Source: Clostridia bacterium
GTDB taxonomy: Bacteria; Bacillota; Clostridia; Christensenellales; CAG-138
Length of the DNA stretch: 64,000 bases
NCBI GenBank assembly: GCA_017509785.1
Contig: JAFWOT010000012.1
Location: forward strand, 257,476-321,475
Reading direction: 5' to 3'
Part shown: in pieces, positions 18,254 to 26,422 of the stretch
How the letters are laid out: every line of letters starts with the position of its first letter
Numbering within the stretch: the stretch's first letter is position 1
The notes under the pieces: model-generated
Told to the model about the DNA's origin: nothing
The model's input: the letters and a program-made list of their open reading frames with translations, nothing else
Databases searched by the model: none
Made by a program: the position numbers and the translations under genes

Positions 18254-20245
18254 ATGAAAATCACTGCCGCTTTGTCGATCATTCTCACTTCCGTATTCAC
18301 GCTCTCGCTTATGGGGGCAGGCTGCAAAGGTCACGGTATCGCCGTCGATAACCGCGTTCCGGATGAAAAGATAGAAGGCAGCCCGCTTTACGTTAAAAAG
18401 GTCGAAAATATCCCCGAAGATTTCATTTTCGGCATGGACGCATCTTCCGTCATCTCCGAGGAAGACAGCGGAGTAAAGTACTATAACTATGCCGGCGAGG
18501 AACAGGACGTTTTCAAGACCCTCGCCGAGAGCGGAGTCAACACGATCCGTCTTCGCGTTTGGAACGACCCGTACGACGGGCAGGGGCGCGGCTTCGGCGG
18601 CGGAAACTGCGATATCGAAAAGGCCGTTCAGATGGGCGTCCGCGCAACGAAGTACGGCATGGGAGTGCTCGTCGATTTCCATCTTTCCGACTTCTGGGCC
18701 GATCCCGGCAAGCAGATGGTTCCCCGCGCATGGAAGGATATGGATATCGAAACGAAGACCGAAGCCGTATATGAATACGTTAAGGACTCCCTTCTGAAGA
18801 TGAAGGAAGCCGGAGTCAATGTACGCATGGCGCAGATCGGCAACGAGACGAACGGCGCTCTCTGCGGCGAGAAGACCTGGTTCAACATCCAGTATCTCAT
18901 GCAGGCGGGCTCACGGGCCGTGCGCGAGATATTCCCCGACGCGCTCGTTGCGCTTCATTTCGCCAACCCCGAAAAGGCCGGAAGCTATGCGGAATACGCT
19001 AAAAAGCTCGCGTATTACGAGGTCGATTACGACGTATTCGCGTCCTCATACTATCCTTATTGGCACGGAACGCTCGAGAACCTCACAGAGGTGCTGAACG
19101 ATATTACCGATACCTACGGCAAGAAGGTCATGGTGATGGAGACCTCCTACGCATATACGGCGGAGGACAGCGATTTTACGGGAAACACCGTATCTGACGG
19201 CGGCGCTTTCGCAAAGCCCTACCCCTTCACCGTACAGGGGCAGGCGAACAGCGTTCGCGATATCACGCAGGCCGCGGTCGGCGAAATGAAGGACTGCGTC
19301 GGCGTTTGCTATTGGGAAGGCACATGGATAAGCGTGGGCCGCGAATCGTGGGAGAAGAACAACGAGCTCTGGGAGAAGTACGGCTCCGGTTGGGCTTCGC
19401 GGTTTGCAGCCGTCTACGACCCGGATGACGCGGGAAAGTATTACGGCGGATGCGCCGTCGAAAATCAGGCGATGTTCGATCCGGAAGGTAAGCCGCTGGA
19501 ATCGCTTAGAGTTTTCAATCTCATGCGTTACGGAAATGAAGTCGGGATCGTGCCCGACGCCATTGAGGACGTCAGTCTCTTTATCGATCTGAACGCTGAG
19601 ATAGAGCTTCCCTCCGAGGTAAGCGCCGTGATGAACGATGATTCAAAGTCGCCCGTCCCCGTTCAGTGGGATATCACGGACGATCTCATCGAACGCATGC
19701 GGACGGGCGGAGTGAACGTTTACGAGATAGAAGGCGAAGCCAACGGCCTGAGATGCAAGTGCTTCGTCAACATGATCGAATACAATTATCTCGGGAATTA
19801 CAGCTTCGAGACCGGAGAGCTCTCGCCGTGGAGGACGGTTGAACGCGGGCACGCGGACGAGCTTTACGTCGAGGATAAGATCACGGATTCCCTCACAGGG
19901 CAATGGCACATGCACTTCTGGTCGAGAGCCGAGAATTCAGTCGATTTCTCGCTCGAGCAGGATGTTTCCGATCTTCCCTCCGGCGCGTACAAATTCACGA
20001 TATCCATAATGGGCGGCGACTGCGGCGAGATGGATATTTTCGCCTACGCGCTCGTGGACGGGGTCGAAGTCGGGAGAGCGCCCCTCGGGATCAGCGGCTA
20101 CGGCAATTGGGATACGGCCACGGTCGGCGGGATCGAAGTGAAAGAAGGTCAGATAGTGACCGTTGGCATTTCGGTCAAATGCTCCGGCGAGGGAAACGGC
20201 GCTTGGGGAAAGATCGACGACGCCATGCTCAATTCACTGAATTGA
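18254..20245 (+). CDS. GH53 endo-beta-1,4-galactanase lipoprotein with Ig-like and galactan-binding-type modules
   Basis: A 663-residue secreted lipoprotein (signal with SLMGAGC). Residues of about 45-420 are glycoside hydrolase family 53: GMDASSV, TIRLRVWNDPYDG, VDFHLSDFWADPGKQ, the acid/base Glu in QIGNETNG and the nucleophile Glu in VMVMETSYAYT. Then a Big_4-like Ig module (about 440-520) and a C-terminal jelly-roll module (about 525-663, NYSFETGELSPW) like the CBM61 galactan binders found on GH53 enzymes. It should cut type I arabinogalactan at the cell surface. The ATG at 18254 has GGAG seven bases upstream; a GTG at 18221 overlapping the previous stop lacks a site. It lies upstream of a sugar importer, as GanB does with Gan transporters in Bacillus. 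Confidence 0.92.
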   Translation: MKITAALSIILTSVFTLSLMGAGCKGHGIAVDNRVPDEKIEGSPLYVKKVENIPEDFIFGMDASSVISEEDSGVKYYNYAGEEQDVFKTLAESGVNTIRLRVWNDPYDGQGRGFGGGNCDIEKAVQMGVRATKYGMGVLVDFHLSDFWADPGKQMVPRAWKDMDIETKTEAVYEYVKDSLLKMKEAGVNVRMAQIGNETNGALCGEKTWFNIQYLMQAGSRAVREIFPDALVALHFANPEKAGSYAEYAKKLAYYEVDYDVFASSYYPYWHGTLENLTEVLNDITDTYGKKVMVMETSYAYTAEDSDFTGNTVSDGGAFAKPYPFTVQGQANSVRDITQAAVGEMKDCVGVCYWEGTWISVGRESWEKNNELWEKYGSGWASRFAAVYDPDDAGKYYGGCAVENQAMFDPEGKPLESLRVFNLMRYGNEVGIVPDAIEDVSLFIDLNAEIELPSEVSAVMNDDSKSPVPVQWDITDDLIERMRTGGVNVYEIEGEANGLRCKCFVNMIEYNYLGNYSFETGELSPWRTVERGHADELYVEDKITDSLTGQWHMHFWSRAENSVDFSLEQDVSDLPSGAYKFTISIMGGDCGEMDIFAYALVDGVEVGRAPLGISGYGNWDTATVGGIEVKEGQIVTVGISVKCSGEGNGAWGKIDDAMLNSLN

Positions 20246-20255
20246 CGGAGGGCGT

Positions 20256-21671
20256 ATGGAAAGGATCGTTAGTCAAAGGATAGTATTGAGCCGCGGCAGG
20301 AAGATCGCCGTGATCGTGATCAGGGTCTTTATCATACTCGCCGCACTCGTAGGTTTTGCTCTTTACGCGATACCGAATACGGGGAATTATAACCTGCTTG
20401 AGTTTGCGCTCGCGGCGGCGGCGCTTGCCGGGTTCACGGTCGTCGCCGTGCTCTGTGTTCCCTCTGTCCTCGAGACCCTGCTCAACGGCGAGGATACCGT
20501 CCTGCCCGACAGGAAAGGCAAGACCGAACGCAGAAGAACTTTTCTTATCATTTGCGCCGCGGCTTTGGGGCTTCATCTGCTCACGTATTTCCTCGGCATC
20601 GCCGTGTATTCGCTCATCAAGAATTCCGGCAGGATCGAATTCAGCTCATACATATTGAGAAACGCATGGATGAAGACCAATACGGACGCTCATCATTACA
20701 TCAATATAGCTGAAAACGGCTACCTTGCCGAGGGAAACGACCGGCTGCTCATAGTCTTCTTCCCCATGCTGCCCTATCTAATCAGGGCTTTCAACTTCAT
20801 TTTCGGAGACAGCTACGTTTCGGCAACTGTGATAAACGCCATCGCGGTCCCTTTGACGGCGGGCATGACCTATCTGACGCTGATCCCCGTTCTCGGGAGC
20901 AGGCAGGCGAAGCTCTCGGCGTTTATAACGATGCTTCTCCCGGGGGCGATATTCATGAATTCGCCGATGACAGAGCCTTTATTCATGCTGTTCTCCGTCA
21001 CGGGCTTCTATTTCCTCCAAAGGAAAAGATACGTGTTGGCGGGAGTATTCACCGCGCTTGCCGGATTCACAAGATCGCTCGGCGTTCTGCTTGCGGTGCC
21101 GATCGCGCTCGTCGGGATAGGAAACGTAATTTGCCTGATCAGGCAAAAGAAACCCTTCGCCGGCACGCTCGCAAAGCTTGCCGCAGGGCTTTTGATATCC
21201 GTCGTCGGTACTCTGGCGTATCTATACATCAATTACAGGGTACACGGCGATCCGCTGAAGTTCCTTGAATTCCAATGGGAGAACTGGCATCAGAAGGCCT
21301 GCCCCTTCTTTGATACGCCGAGGTATCTCCTTTATCAGGCAAAGGCGTCCTTCGAAAAGGGGGCCGACGCGTGGTTCAGCCTTTGGCTGCCCGAATACCT
21401 GTTCATTTACGGGACGCTCGTTCTCATGGCGCTGAGTCAAAAGAAGCTGCCTGCTTCTTTCAACGTATACATGCTCTGCTACTATGCCGTATCTGTCGGA
21501 TGCACCTGGCTGCTCTCCGCGGTGAGGTATATCTGCGCGGCTCTTCCCTTTACAGCGGCCGTCGGCTCATGCCTTAAAACAAGAACGAAGGCTGTCATCG
21601 CGTTCATAATAATATGCCTGCTCTACTGCGCATATTTAGTATTTTACATGTTAAGGTACGGGACGTATTGA
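20256..21671 (+). CDS. GT-C-type membrane glycosyltransferase-like protein (PIG-V-like)
   Basis: A 471-residue protein with about ten membrane segments. A loop after the third segment has TDAHHYINIAENGY followed by IVFFPMLPYLIRAF, the pattern of PIG-V/GPI-mannosyltransferase-2-like GT-C enzymes (normally WDxxxYxxIAxxGY then FFPLYP). The first aromatic residue of that motif is replaced by Thr, so activity is not certain. Likely uses a polyprenyl-phosphate sugar on the outer face; the acceptor is unknown. GGAGGG precedes the ATG. Eleven bases separate it from the GH53 gene. Confidence 0.65.
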   Translation: MERIVSQRIVLSRGRKIAVIVIRVFIILAALVGFALYAIPNTGNYNLLEFALAAAALAGFTVVAVLCVPSVLETLLNGEDTVLPDRKGKTERRRTFLIICAAALGLHLLTYFLGIAVYSLIKNSGRIEFSSYILRNAWMKTNTDAHHYINIAENGYLAEGNDRLLIVFFPMLPYLIRAFNFIFGDSYVSATVINAIAVPLTAGMTYLTLIPVLGSRQAKLSAFITMLLPGAIFMNSPMTEPLFMLFSVTGFYFLQRKRYVLAGVFTALAGFTRSLGVLLAVPIALVGIGNVICLIRQKKPFAGTLAKLAAGLLISVVGTLAYLYINYRVHGDPLKFLEFQWENWHQKACPFFDTPRYLLYQAKASFEKGADAWFSLWLPEYLFIYGTLVLMALSQKKLPASFNVYMLCYYAVSVGCTWLLSAVRYICAALPFTAAVGSCLKTRTKAVIAFIIICLLYCAYLVFYMLRYGTY

Positions 21672-21719
21672 CAATATAAAAAACCTTTGGATATAAAGCT
21701 TTATATTCTAATTAAACTG

Positions 21720-21748
21720 TTGACAAACCCGAAAAATGCGTGTATATT
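21720..21748 (+). promoter_or_regulatory. Strong promoter of the sugar ABC importer operon
   Basis: TTGACA (21720-21725), 17-base spacer, TATATT (21743-21748), about 95 bases upstream of the binding-protein gene. Confidence 0.88.
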
Positions 21749-21758
21749 TACACTGATG

Positions 21759-21801
21759 GGGGAAGGTGTTCAGGCGCTGCGGTGCGCCGGGCTCTTTCCC
21801 C
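21759..21801 (+). promoter_or_regulatory. Hairpin at the 5' end of the importer mRNA
   Basis: The leader starts with an outer stem GGGGAAGG/TCTTTCCCC enclosing a perfect inner stem GGCGC/GCGCC. It begins within a few bases of the predicted transcription start and is not directly followed by a T-run, which fits a 5' mRNA stabiliser better than a terminator. No known riboswitch consensus is recognised. Confidence 0.5.
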
Positions 21802-21843
21802 TGTAACTCTGTTTTTCATTAAATCATTTAGGAGGATGTAAAA

Positions 21844-23385
21844 ATGAAAAAGTTTTTAGCTCTCATGCTGGCGCTTGTCATGATCCTCGCTCTTGCAGCC
21901 TGCAAGAACAGCGGGAATGAAAGCGCTGATCCCACCGAAGCTGCTCAGCCCGGCGATCAGACCGGCGAGCTTGCCGGCACCTATGACATCAAGGTTTGGG
22001 TCGCCGAGGCTGCCGTCGATCTCACCAAGAAGCAGATCGACAAGTTCAACGAGACCAACACCGATGGCATCGTCATCAACGCCACCATCGACGCCGTCTC
22101 CGAGGCTGACGCAGGCACCAACATGATCACCGACGTTGAAGCCGGCGGCGATCTGTTCTGCTTTGCTCAGGACCAGTTTGCCCGTCTCGTCAAGGCCAGC
22201 GCTCTTGCCAAGCTCGGCGTTTCCGCCGCTCAGGCCGTAACCGAGGCCAACGACCCCGGTGTTGTTGCCGCCGCGACCGTAGGCGATGAGCTCTGGGCTT
22301 ATCCCCTCACCTCCGATAACGGCTACTTCATGTACTATGACAAGTCCGTTATCCCCGAGTCCGACATCGACTCCATGGAGAAGCTCATTGCCGACTGCGA
22401 AGCCGCCAACAAGTACTTCGCTTTCGAGATGAACACCTCCGCCTGGTATCTCGCTTCCTTCTTCTTCGCCACCGGCTGTAAGTCCGAGTGGACCACCGAT
22501 GACGAGGGCGGCTTTGAGTCCGTCAACGATACCTTCGATTCCCCCGAGGGCCTCATCGCCGTCAAGGGCATGAAGAAGCTCGTCGACTCCCCCTGCCACC
22601 TCAGCTCCTCCAAGGCTTCCGAGTTTGCTTCCGGCGCGGCTATCGTCGTTACCGGCACCTGGGACTATGAGACCGCCAAGGAAGCTTTGGGCGACAACAT
22701 GGGCGTTGCCGATCTTCCCTCCTTCGAGGTTGACGGCACCGAGTATCATCTCGGTTCCTACAACGGCTGCAAGCTTATGGGCGTAAAGCCCCAGACCGAC
22801 GCCAAGAAGGGCGCGGCTCTGCATAAGCTCGCTCAGTACCTCACCAGCGAGGAGTGCCAGATGGAGCGCTTCAACGAGCTGGCTTGGGGTCCCTCCAACA
22901 AGAACGCTCAGGCCTCCGAAGCCGTTCAGGCTAACCCCGCCCTTGCCGCTCTTATTGCTCAGGCTCCCTATTCCGTACCTCAGGGTCAGATCCACGGTTC
23001 CTGGTGGGATATCGCCAAGGTCATCGCCGATGACGTTAAGGCTGCCACCGACGAAGCCGGCCTCCAGGCCGCTCTTGATAACTACAAGGCCAAGATCGAC
23101 GGGCTCTTCAACATGAGCGACGACGAGAAGAACGCCTGGTCCGTTATCGGCGCTATCTGCGGCACCAATTGGGATACCGATTTCGACATGACCGAGACCG
23201 AGTCCGGCATCTTCCAGTCCGAGCCCCTCGAGCTGCATGCCGGTGAGGAGCTCAAGGTCCGTCAGGGCAAGAGCTGGGACGTTTCCTTCGGCAACGGCGC
23301 CGAAAACTTCGTCGTTGAGGCTGACGGCACCTACATCGTTCAGTTCGATTCTGCCGCCGAGACCGTTACCCTTATCGCTCAGTAA
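21844..23385 (+). CDS. Sugar ABC transporter substrate-binding lipoprotein (MalE-like)
   Basis: A 513-residue extracytoplasmic solute-binding protein with a lipoprotein signal (LALAAC, lipid-anchored Cys about residue 20) and an acidic spacer (SADPTEAAQPGDQ). The body is a family 1 oligosaccharide-binding fold (IKVWVAEAAVDLTKKQIDKF at the start, a WxxxLTSDNGYFMYYDKS segment). The last 90 residues (from about 425) form an extra C-terminal beta-rich domain after the binding fold. It uses a narrow codon set (mostly ctc/ctt, gcc/gct, aag, gac) unlike its neighbours, as expected for an abundant protein. AGGAGG precedes the ATG. The ligand may be maltodextrin or galacto-oligosaccharide, since GH13 and GH53 genes are nearby. 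Confidence 0.92.
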   Translation: MKKFLALMLALVMILALAACKNSGNESADPTEAAQPGDQTGELAGTYDIKVWVAEAAVDLTKKQIDKFNETNTDGIVINATIDAVSEADAGTNMITDVEAGGDLFCFAQDQFARLVKASALAKLGVSAAQAVTEANDPGVVAAATVGDELWAYPLTSDNGYFMYYDKSVIPESDIDSMEKLIADCEAANKYFAFEMNTSAWYLASFFFATGCKSEWTTDDEGGFESVNDTFDSPEGLIAVKGMKKLVDSPCHLSSSKASEFASGAAIVVTGTWDYETAKEALGDNMGVADLPSFEVDGTEYHLGSYNGCKLMGVKPQTDAKKGAALHKLAQYLTSEECQMERFNELAWGPSNKNAQASEAVQANPALAALIAQAPYSVPQGQIHGSWWDIAKVIADDVKAATDEAGLQAALDNYKAKIDGLFNMSDDEKNAWSVIGAICGTNWDTDFDMTETESGIFQSEPLELHAGEELKVRQGKSWDVSFGNGAENFVVEADGTYIVQFDSAAETVTLIAQ

Positions 23386-23402
23386 TCTATAGGACCATCA
23401 CA

Positions 23403-23437
23403 GGTTGGAGCCCGTAAAAAGGCTCCAACCCCTTTTT
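23403..23437 (+). terminator. Intra-operon terminator between binding protein and permease
   Basis: GGTTGGAGCC and GGCTCCAACC form a perfect 10-bp stem with an 8-base loop followed by CCTTTTT. It lies in the 80-base gap between the binding protein and the first permease and should reduce read-through into the permease genes. Confidence 0.88.
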
Positions 23438-23465
23438 ATTAAATTTCTCCAAGGGGGGCTCGTCA

Positions 23466-25001
23466 ATGCGAAAATACAGCGATGTTGAGTATCTGAAGCT
23501 CTCAAAGTCAAAGCGGTTCCTATACCGTTTTCTGAGCTTCTTTGCGGGTATTCCCGGCGCTGTCTGGGGCTTCATAAAGAAGATCGGCCTTGCTGTCAAG
23601 GGCGGTGTTTCTGCCGTCGGAAACGAATTCAAGGACGTCTTCACGACTTTCAAAAACGGCGATTGGAAGACCAGGCTCTCATACTTGATCATGGGGTTCG
23701 GCTGCCTCGCCCGAGGTCAGATCCTTCGCGGTCTGTTGTTCCTTTTATTCGAAATTGTATTCATAATCTACATGGTCGTTGCGGGCGCGCATTGGCTTTC
23801 GCTGCTGCCGACGCTCGGTACGAAAGGACCCAGCGTTGAATACAACGCCGTCTATGACCAGTACGTCACCACTTATAACGATAACTCCTTCAAGATACTC
23901 CTCTACGGCGTTCTGACCATCTTCTTCATAATCGCGTTCATATATACCTGGCGCGTCAATGTGAAGCAGAACAGGATAGCCGAAGGGATACTGAAATCCG
24001 GCAAGAAGCTGAAGAGCGGCAGGGACGATCTGCGTTCCCTCGTTGACGACAACTTCCATAAAACTCTGCTTGCTCTGCCCCTGACGGGCATCATTATATT
24101 CACCGTACTCCCGATAGTCTTCATGATACTCGTCGCTTTCACGAATTACGACGGATCCCACGACGGGTATTACAACAACCTCTTCACTTGGGTCGGGCTT
24201 GACAATTTCAACACCATGCTTTCATGGGAGGCGGCCGGCGGCGGTCAATCATATGCCGCCACTTTCGGCGAGATCCTCTCGTGGACCCTCATCTGGGCGT
24301 TCTTTGCGACTTTCTCGAACTACTTCCTCGGAATGCTCGTCGCCATGATGATCAATAAGAAGGGCGTATATCTCAAGAAGGTCTGGAGGACGATCCTCGT
24401 TATGACGATCGCTATTCCTCAGTTCATTTCGCTGTTGTACGTCTCAAAGATGTTCGCCAAAAACGGCATCGTAAACGGCGCGCTGCTCGATCTGAATCTC
24501 ATTACGAAGCCCCTTCCCTTCTGGGAAAAGGCCGGATGGGCGCGCGTCATGGTCATACTCATCAACATTTGGATCGGCATCCCGTACCTCATGCTGATAG
24601 CGACCGGCATACTGATGAACATCCCCGCCGATCTTTACGAATCCGCCAAGATCGACGGCGCCAGCGGCTGGCAGCAGTACAGGAAGATCACGCTTCCCTA
24701 CATGCTGTTCGTCACCGGTCCGTACCTTCTGACGAGCTTCACGAGCAATATGAACAATTTCAACGTCATATATCTGCTGACGGGAGGCGCGCCAACGAAT
24801 TCAGCCGCTTCCACCGCGGCGGGCTCCGTCGGATATACGGATCTGCTCATCACATGGCTCTTTAAGATAACGACAGGCCCAGAGGCGCAATATTATATGG
24901 CGTCCGTAGTCGGTATCATGGTGTTCGTCGTCGTCGCCGTCATATCGCTCATCGTCTATAATCTGCTTCCGTCCGTCAAGAACGAGGAGGATTTCCAATG
25001 A
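23466..25001 (+). CDS. Sugar ABC transporter permease (MalF-like) with a long N-terminal extension
   Basis: A 511-residue membrane protein. The C-terminal 320 residues are a MalF-type permease with the EAA coupling motif as ESAKIDGASGWQQYRKITLP. The first 190 residues are an extra region: a basic cytoplasmic start, a hydrophobic segment near 90-110, an outside loop, another segment near 145-165 and a basic linker (SGKKLKSGRDDLRSL) before the transport domain. E. coli MalF also has an enlarged N-terminal part, but its sequence differs. AGGGGGG precedes the ATG. The 3' end overlaps the next permease by four bases. Confidence 0.92.
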   Translation: MRKYSDVEYLKLSKSKRFLYRFLSFFAGIPGAVWGFIKKIGLAVKGGVSAVGNEFKDVFTTFKNGDWKTRLSYLIMGFGCLARGQILRGLLFLLFEIVFIIYMVVAGAHWLSLLPTLGTKGPSVEYNAVYDQYVTTYNDNSFKILLYGVLTIFFIIAFIYTWRVNVKQNRIAEGILKSGKKLKSGRDDLRSLVDDNFHKTLLALPLTGIIIFTVLPIVFMILVAFTNYDGSHDGYYNNLFTWVGLDNFNTMLSWEAAGGGQSYAATFGEILSWTLIWAFFATFSNYFLGMLVAMMINKKGVYLKKVWRTILVMTIAIPQFISLLYVSKMFAKNGIVNGALLDLNLITKPLPFWEKAGWARVMVILINIWIGIPYLMLIATGILMNIPADLYESAKIDGASGWQQYRKITLPYMLFVTGPYLLTSFTSNMNNFNVIYLLTGGAPTNSAASTAAGSVGYTDLLITWLFKITTGPEAQYYMASVVGIMVFVVVAVISLIVYNLLPSVKNEEDFQ

Positions 25002-26401
25002 ACAAGAAGAAAAGTTATTCTCCCGCTTTGGTCTCGATATTGATCGGCGTCGTGCTGTGCGGTCTCGTATTCGGGCTGCTGTTCCTTGTCCGGAACACGC
25101 TTAAGGCAAACGATACCGGCATAGTCCAGATGGCGCAGACGATCGGCAGAAAGATAGTCGATCCATACCCCATCAATCCAGATCATATCGGCGCGGTGCT
25201 CCTCTCCCTGCTCGGCGCGATAATGCTCGTTGTCGGTGCGGCGCTCATTATTTCGGGCATAGCGAAGCTTTTCGAAGCGATTGCCGAAAATGAGCGAAAC
25301 ATGATGAGTTACGTTCCCGGGGCACTGATGCTGCTTTGCGGGGCTGTAATCGCCTATGGGTTCGCAAAAGCGCTGCTCCTTGGCGTCACTCGCTTCTCAA
25401 CGGAAGGAATGTACGTCCATCTCTTTATAGACGCGGGCATACTCCTTATAATCGCGGCTTTGCTGATCGGCATGGGTTGCTCCAGGCTCGTAAGGGCGCA
25501 AAAGTATAACCGCAGCGTTAAGATTTACGGAATGCCCCCCGCAGATGTCAACCGTTCGATGGGCCTCAAGGCTTCGAATCTCATATCCGGGATCGGGATC
25601 CACACCCTGCTCGTCATAATGAGCGTGGTTTGGCTCATCCCCTTTGTCTGCATCATACTCCAGTCCTTCCGCGTGGAGACCGCGATGCCTGTCGGCTACG
25701 TACTGCCGAAGACTTGGGGCTTCGGGAACTACACCGGTCTTTTAAAGACCGACTTCCCGAAATGGTACCTCAACACGTTCATTATGGCTCTCGTTGTCGC
25801 CGTGCTTCAGACGATCATCGTCCTCTGCATGAGCTACGTTCTCTCGCGCTTCCGCTTCAAGATGCGTAAGCCCCTGATGAGCTTCATGCTTATACTCGGG
25901 ATGTTCCCCGGCATGCTGACGATGATAATCCTCTACCGCGTTCTTAAGGATCTCGGCCTGACACAGGCGAACGCCGTTCCGGGCCTCATACTCGTTTACA
26001 TTGCCTCCTCCGGCATGGGTTACTACGTATCGAAGGGCTTCTTCGATACGATCCCCAAATCCCTTGATGAGGCCGCCTGCATGGATGGAGCCACCAAGGC
26101 TCAGGTCCTCTTCAGGATAATACTCCCCCTCGCAAAGCCGATAGTCATCTATACGATACTGACTGCATTCATGGCTCCCTGGGGAGATTTCGTATTCGCA
26201 AGGTACATCTCGATGAACACCTCCGCGGGAATGAACGTCGCCGTAGGTCTGAACAGCTGGCTGAGTCTCGACCAGATCAATTCACACTACACGATGTTCT
26301 GCGCAGGCGGCGTAGTAGTCGCGATCCCCGTTACGATACTGTTCCTCTGCCTGCAGCGCTACTACGTCGAAGGCGTCACAGGCGGCGCGGTCAAGGGTTA
26401 A
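24998..26401 (+). CDS. Sugar ABC transporter permease (MalG-like) with an N-terminal membrane extension
   Basis: A 467-residue protein; ordinary MalG-type permeases have about 280 residues. The C-terminal 280 residues are the permease with the EAA motif as DEAACMDGATKAQVLFRIIL. The first 190 residues add about four hydrophobic segments (about 8-28, 62-82, 103-125, 140-160), ending in VNRSMGLKASNLISG before the permease proper. The extension matches no named domain known to me. The start overlaps the upstream permease by ATGA, so the pair should be made in equal amounts. Confidence 0.92.
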   Translation: MNKKKSYSPALVSILIGVVLCGLVFGLLFLVRNTLKANDTGIVQMAQTIGRKIVDPYPINPDHIGAVLLSLLGAIMLVVGAALIISGIAKLFEAIAENERNMMSYVPGALMLLCGAVIAYGFAKALLLGVTRFSTEGMYVHLFIDAGILLIIAALLIGMGCSRLVRAQKYNRSVKIYGMPPADVNRSMGLKASNLISGIGIHTLLVIMSVVWLIPFVCIILQSFRVETAMPVGYVLPKTWGFGNYTGLLKTDFPKWYLNTFIMALVVAVLQTIIVLCMSYVLSRFRFKMRKPLMSFMLILGMFPGMLTMIILYRVLKDLGLTQANAVPGLILVYIASSGMGYYVSKGFFDTIPKSLDEAACMDGATKAQVLFRIILPLAKPIVIYTILTAFMAPWGDFVFARYISMNTSAGMNVAVGLNSWLSLDQINSHYTMFCAGGVVVAIPVTILFLCLQRYYVEGVTGGAVKG

Positions 26402-26422
26402 GTTTGAAAGGAGAATTAATTT

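Noticed and set aside
21856..23238. Long open frame antisense to the sugar-binding-protein gene
   Set aside because: A shadow created by the strong codon bias of the coding strand; Gly/Leu/Val-rich product without recognisable domain.
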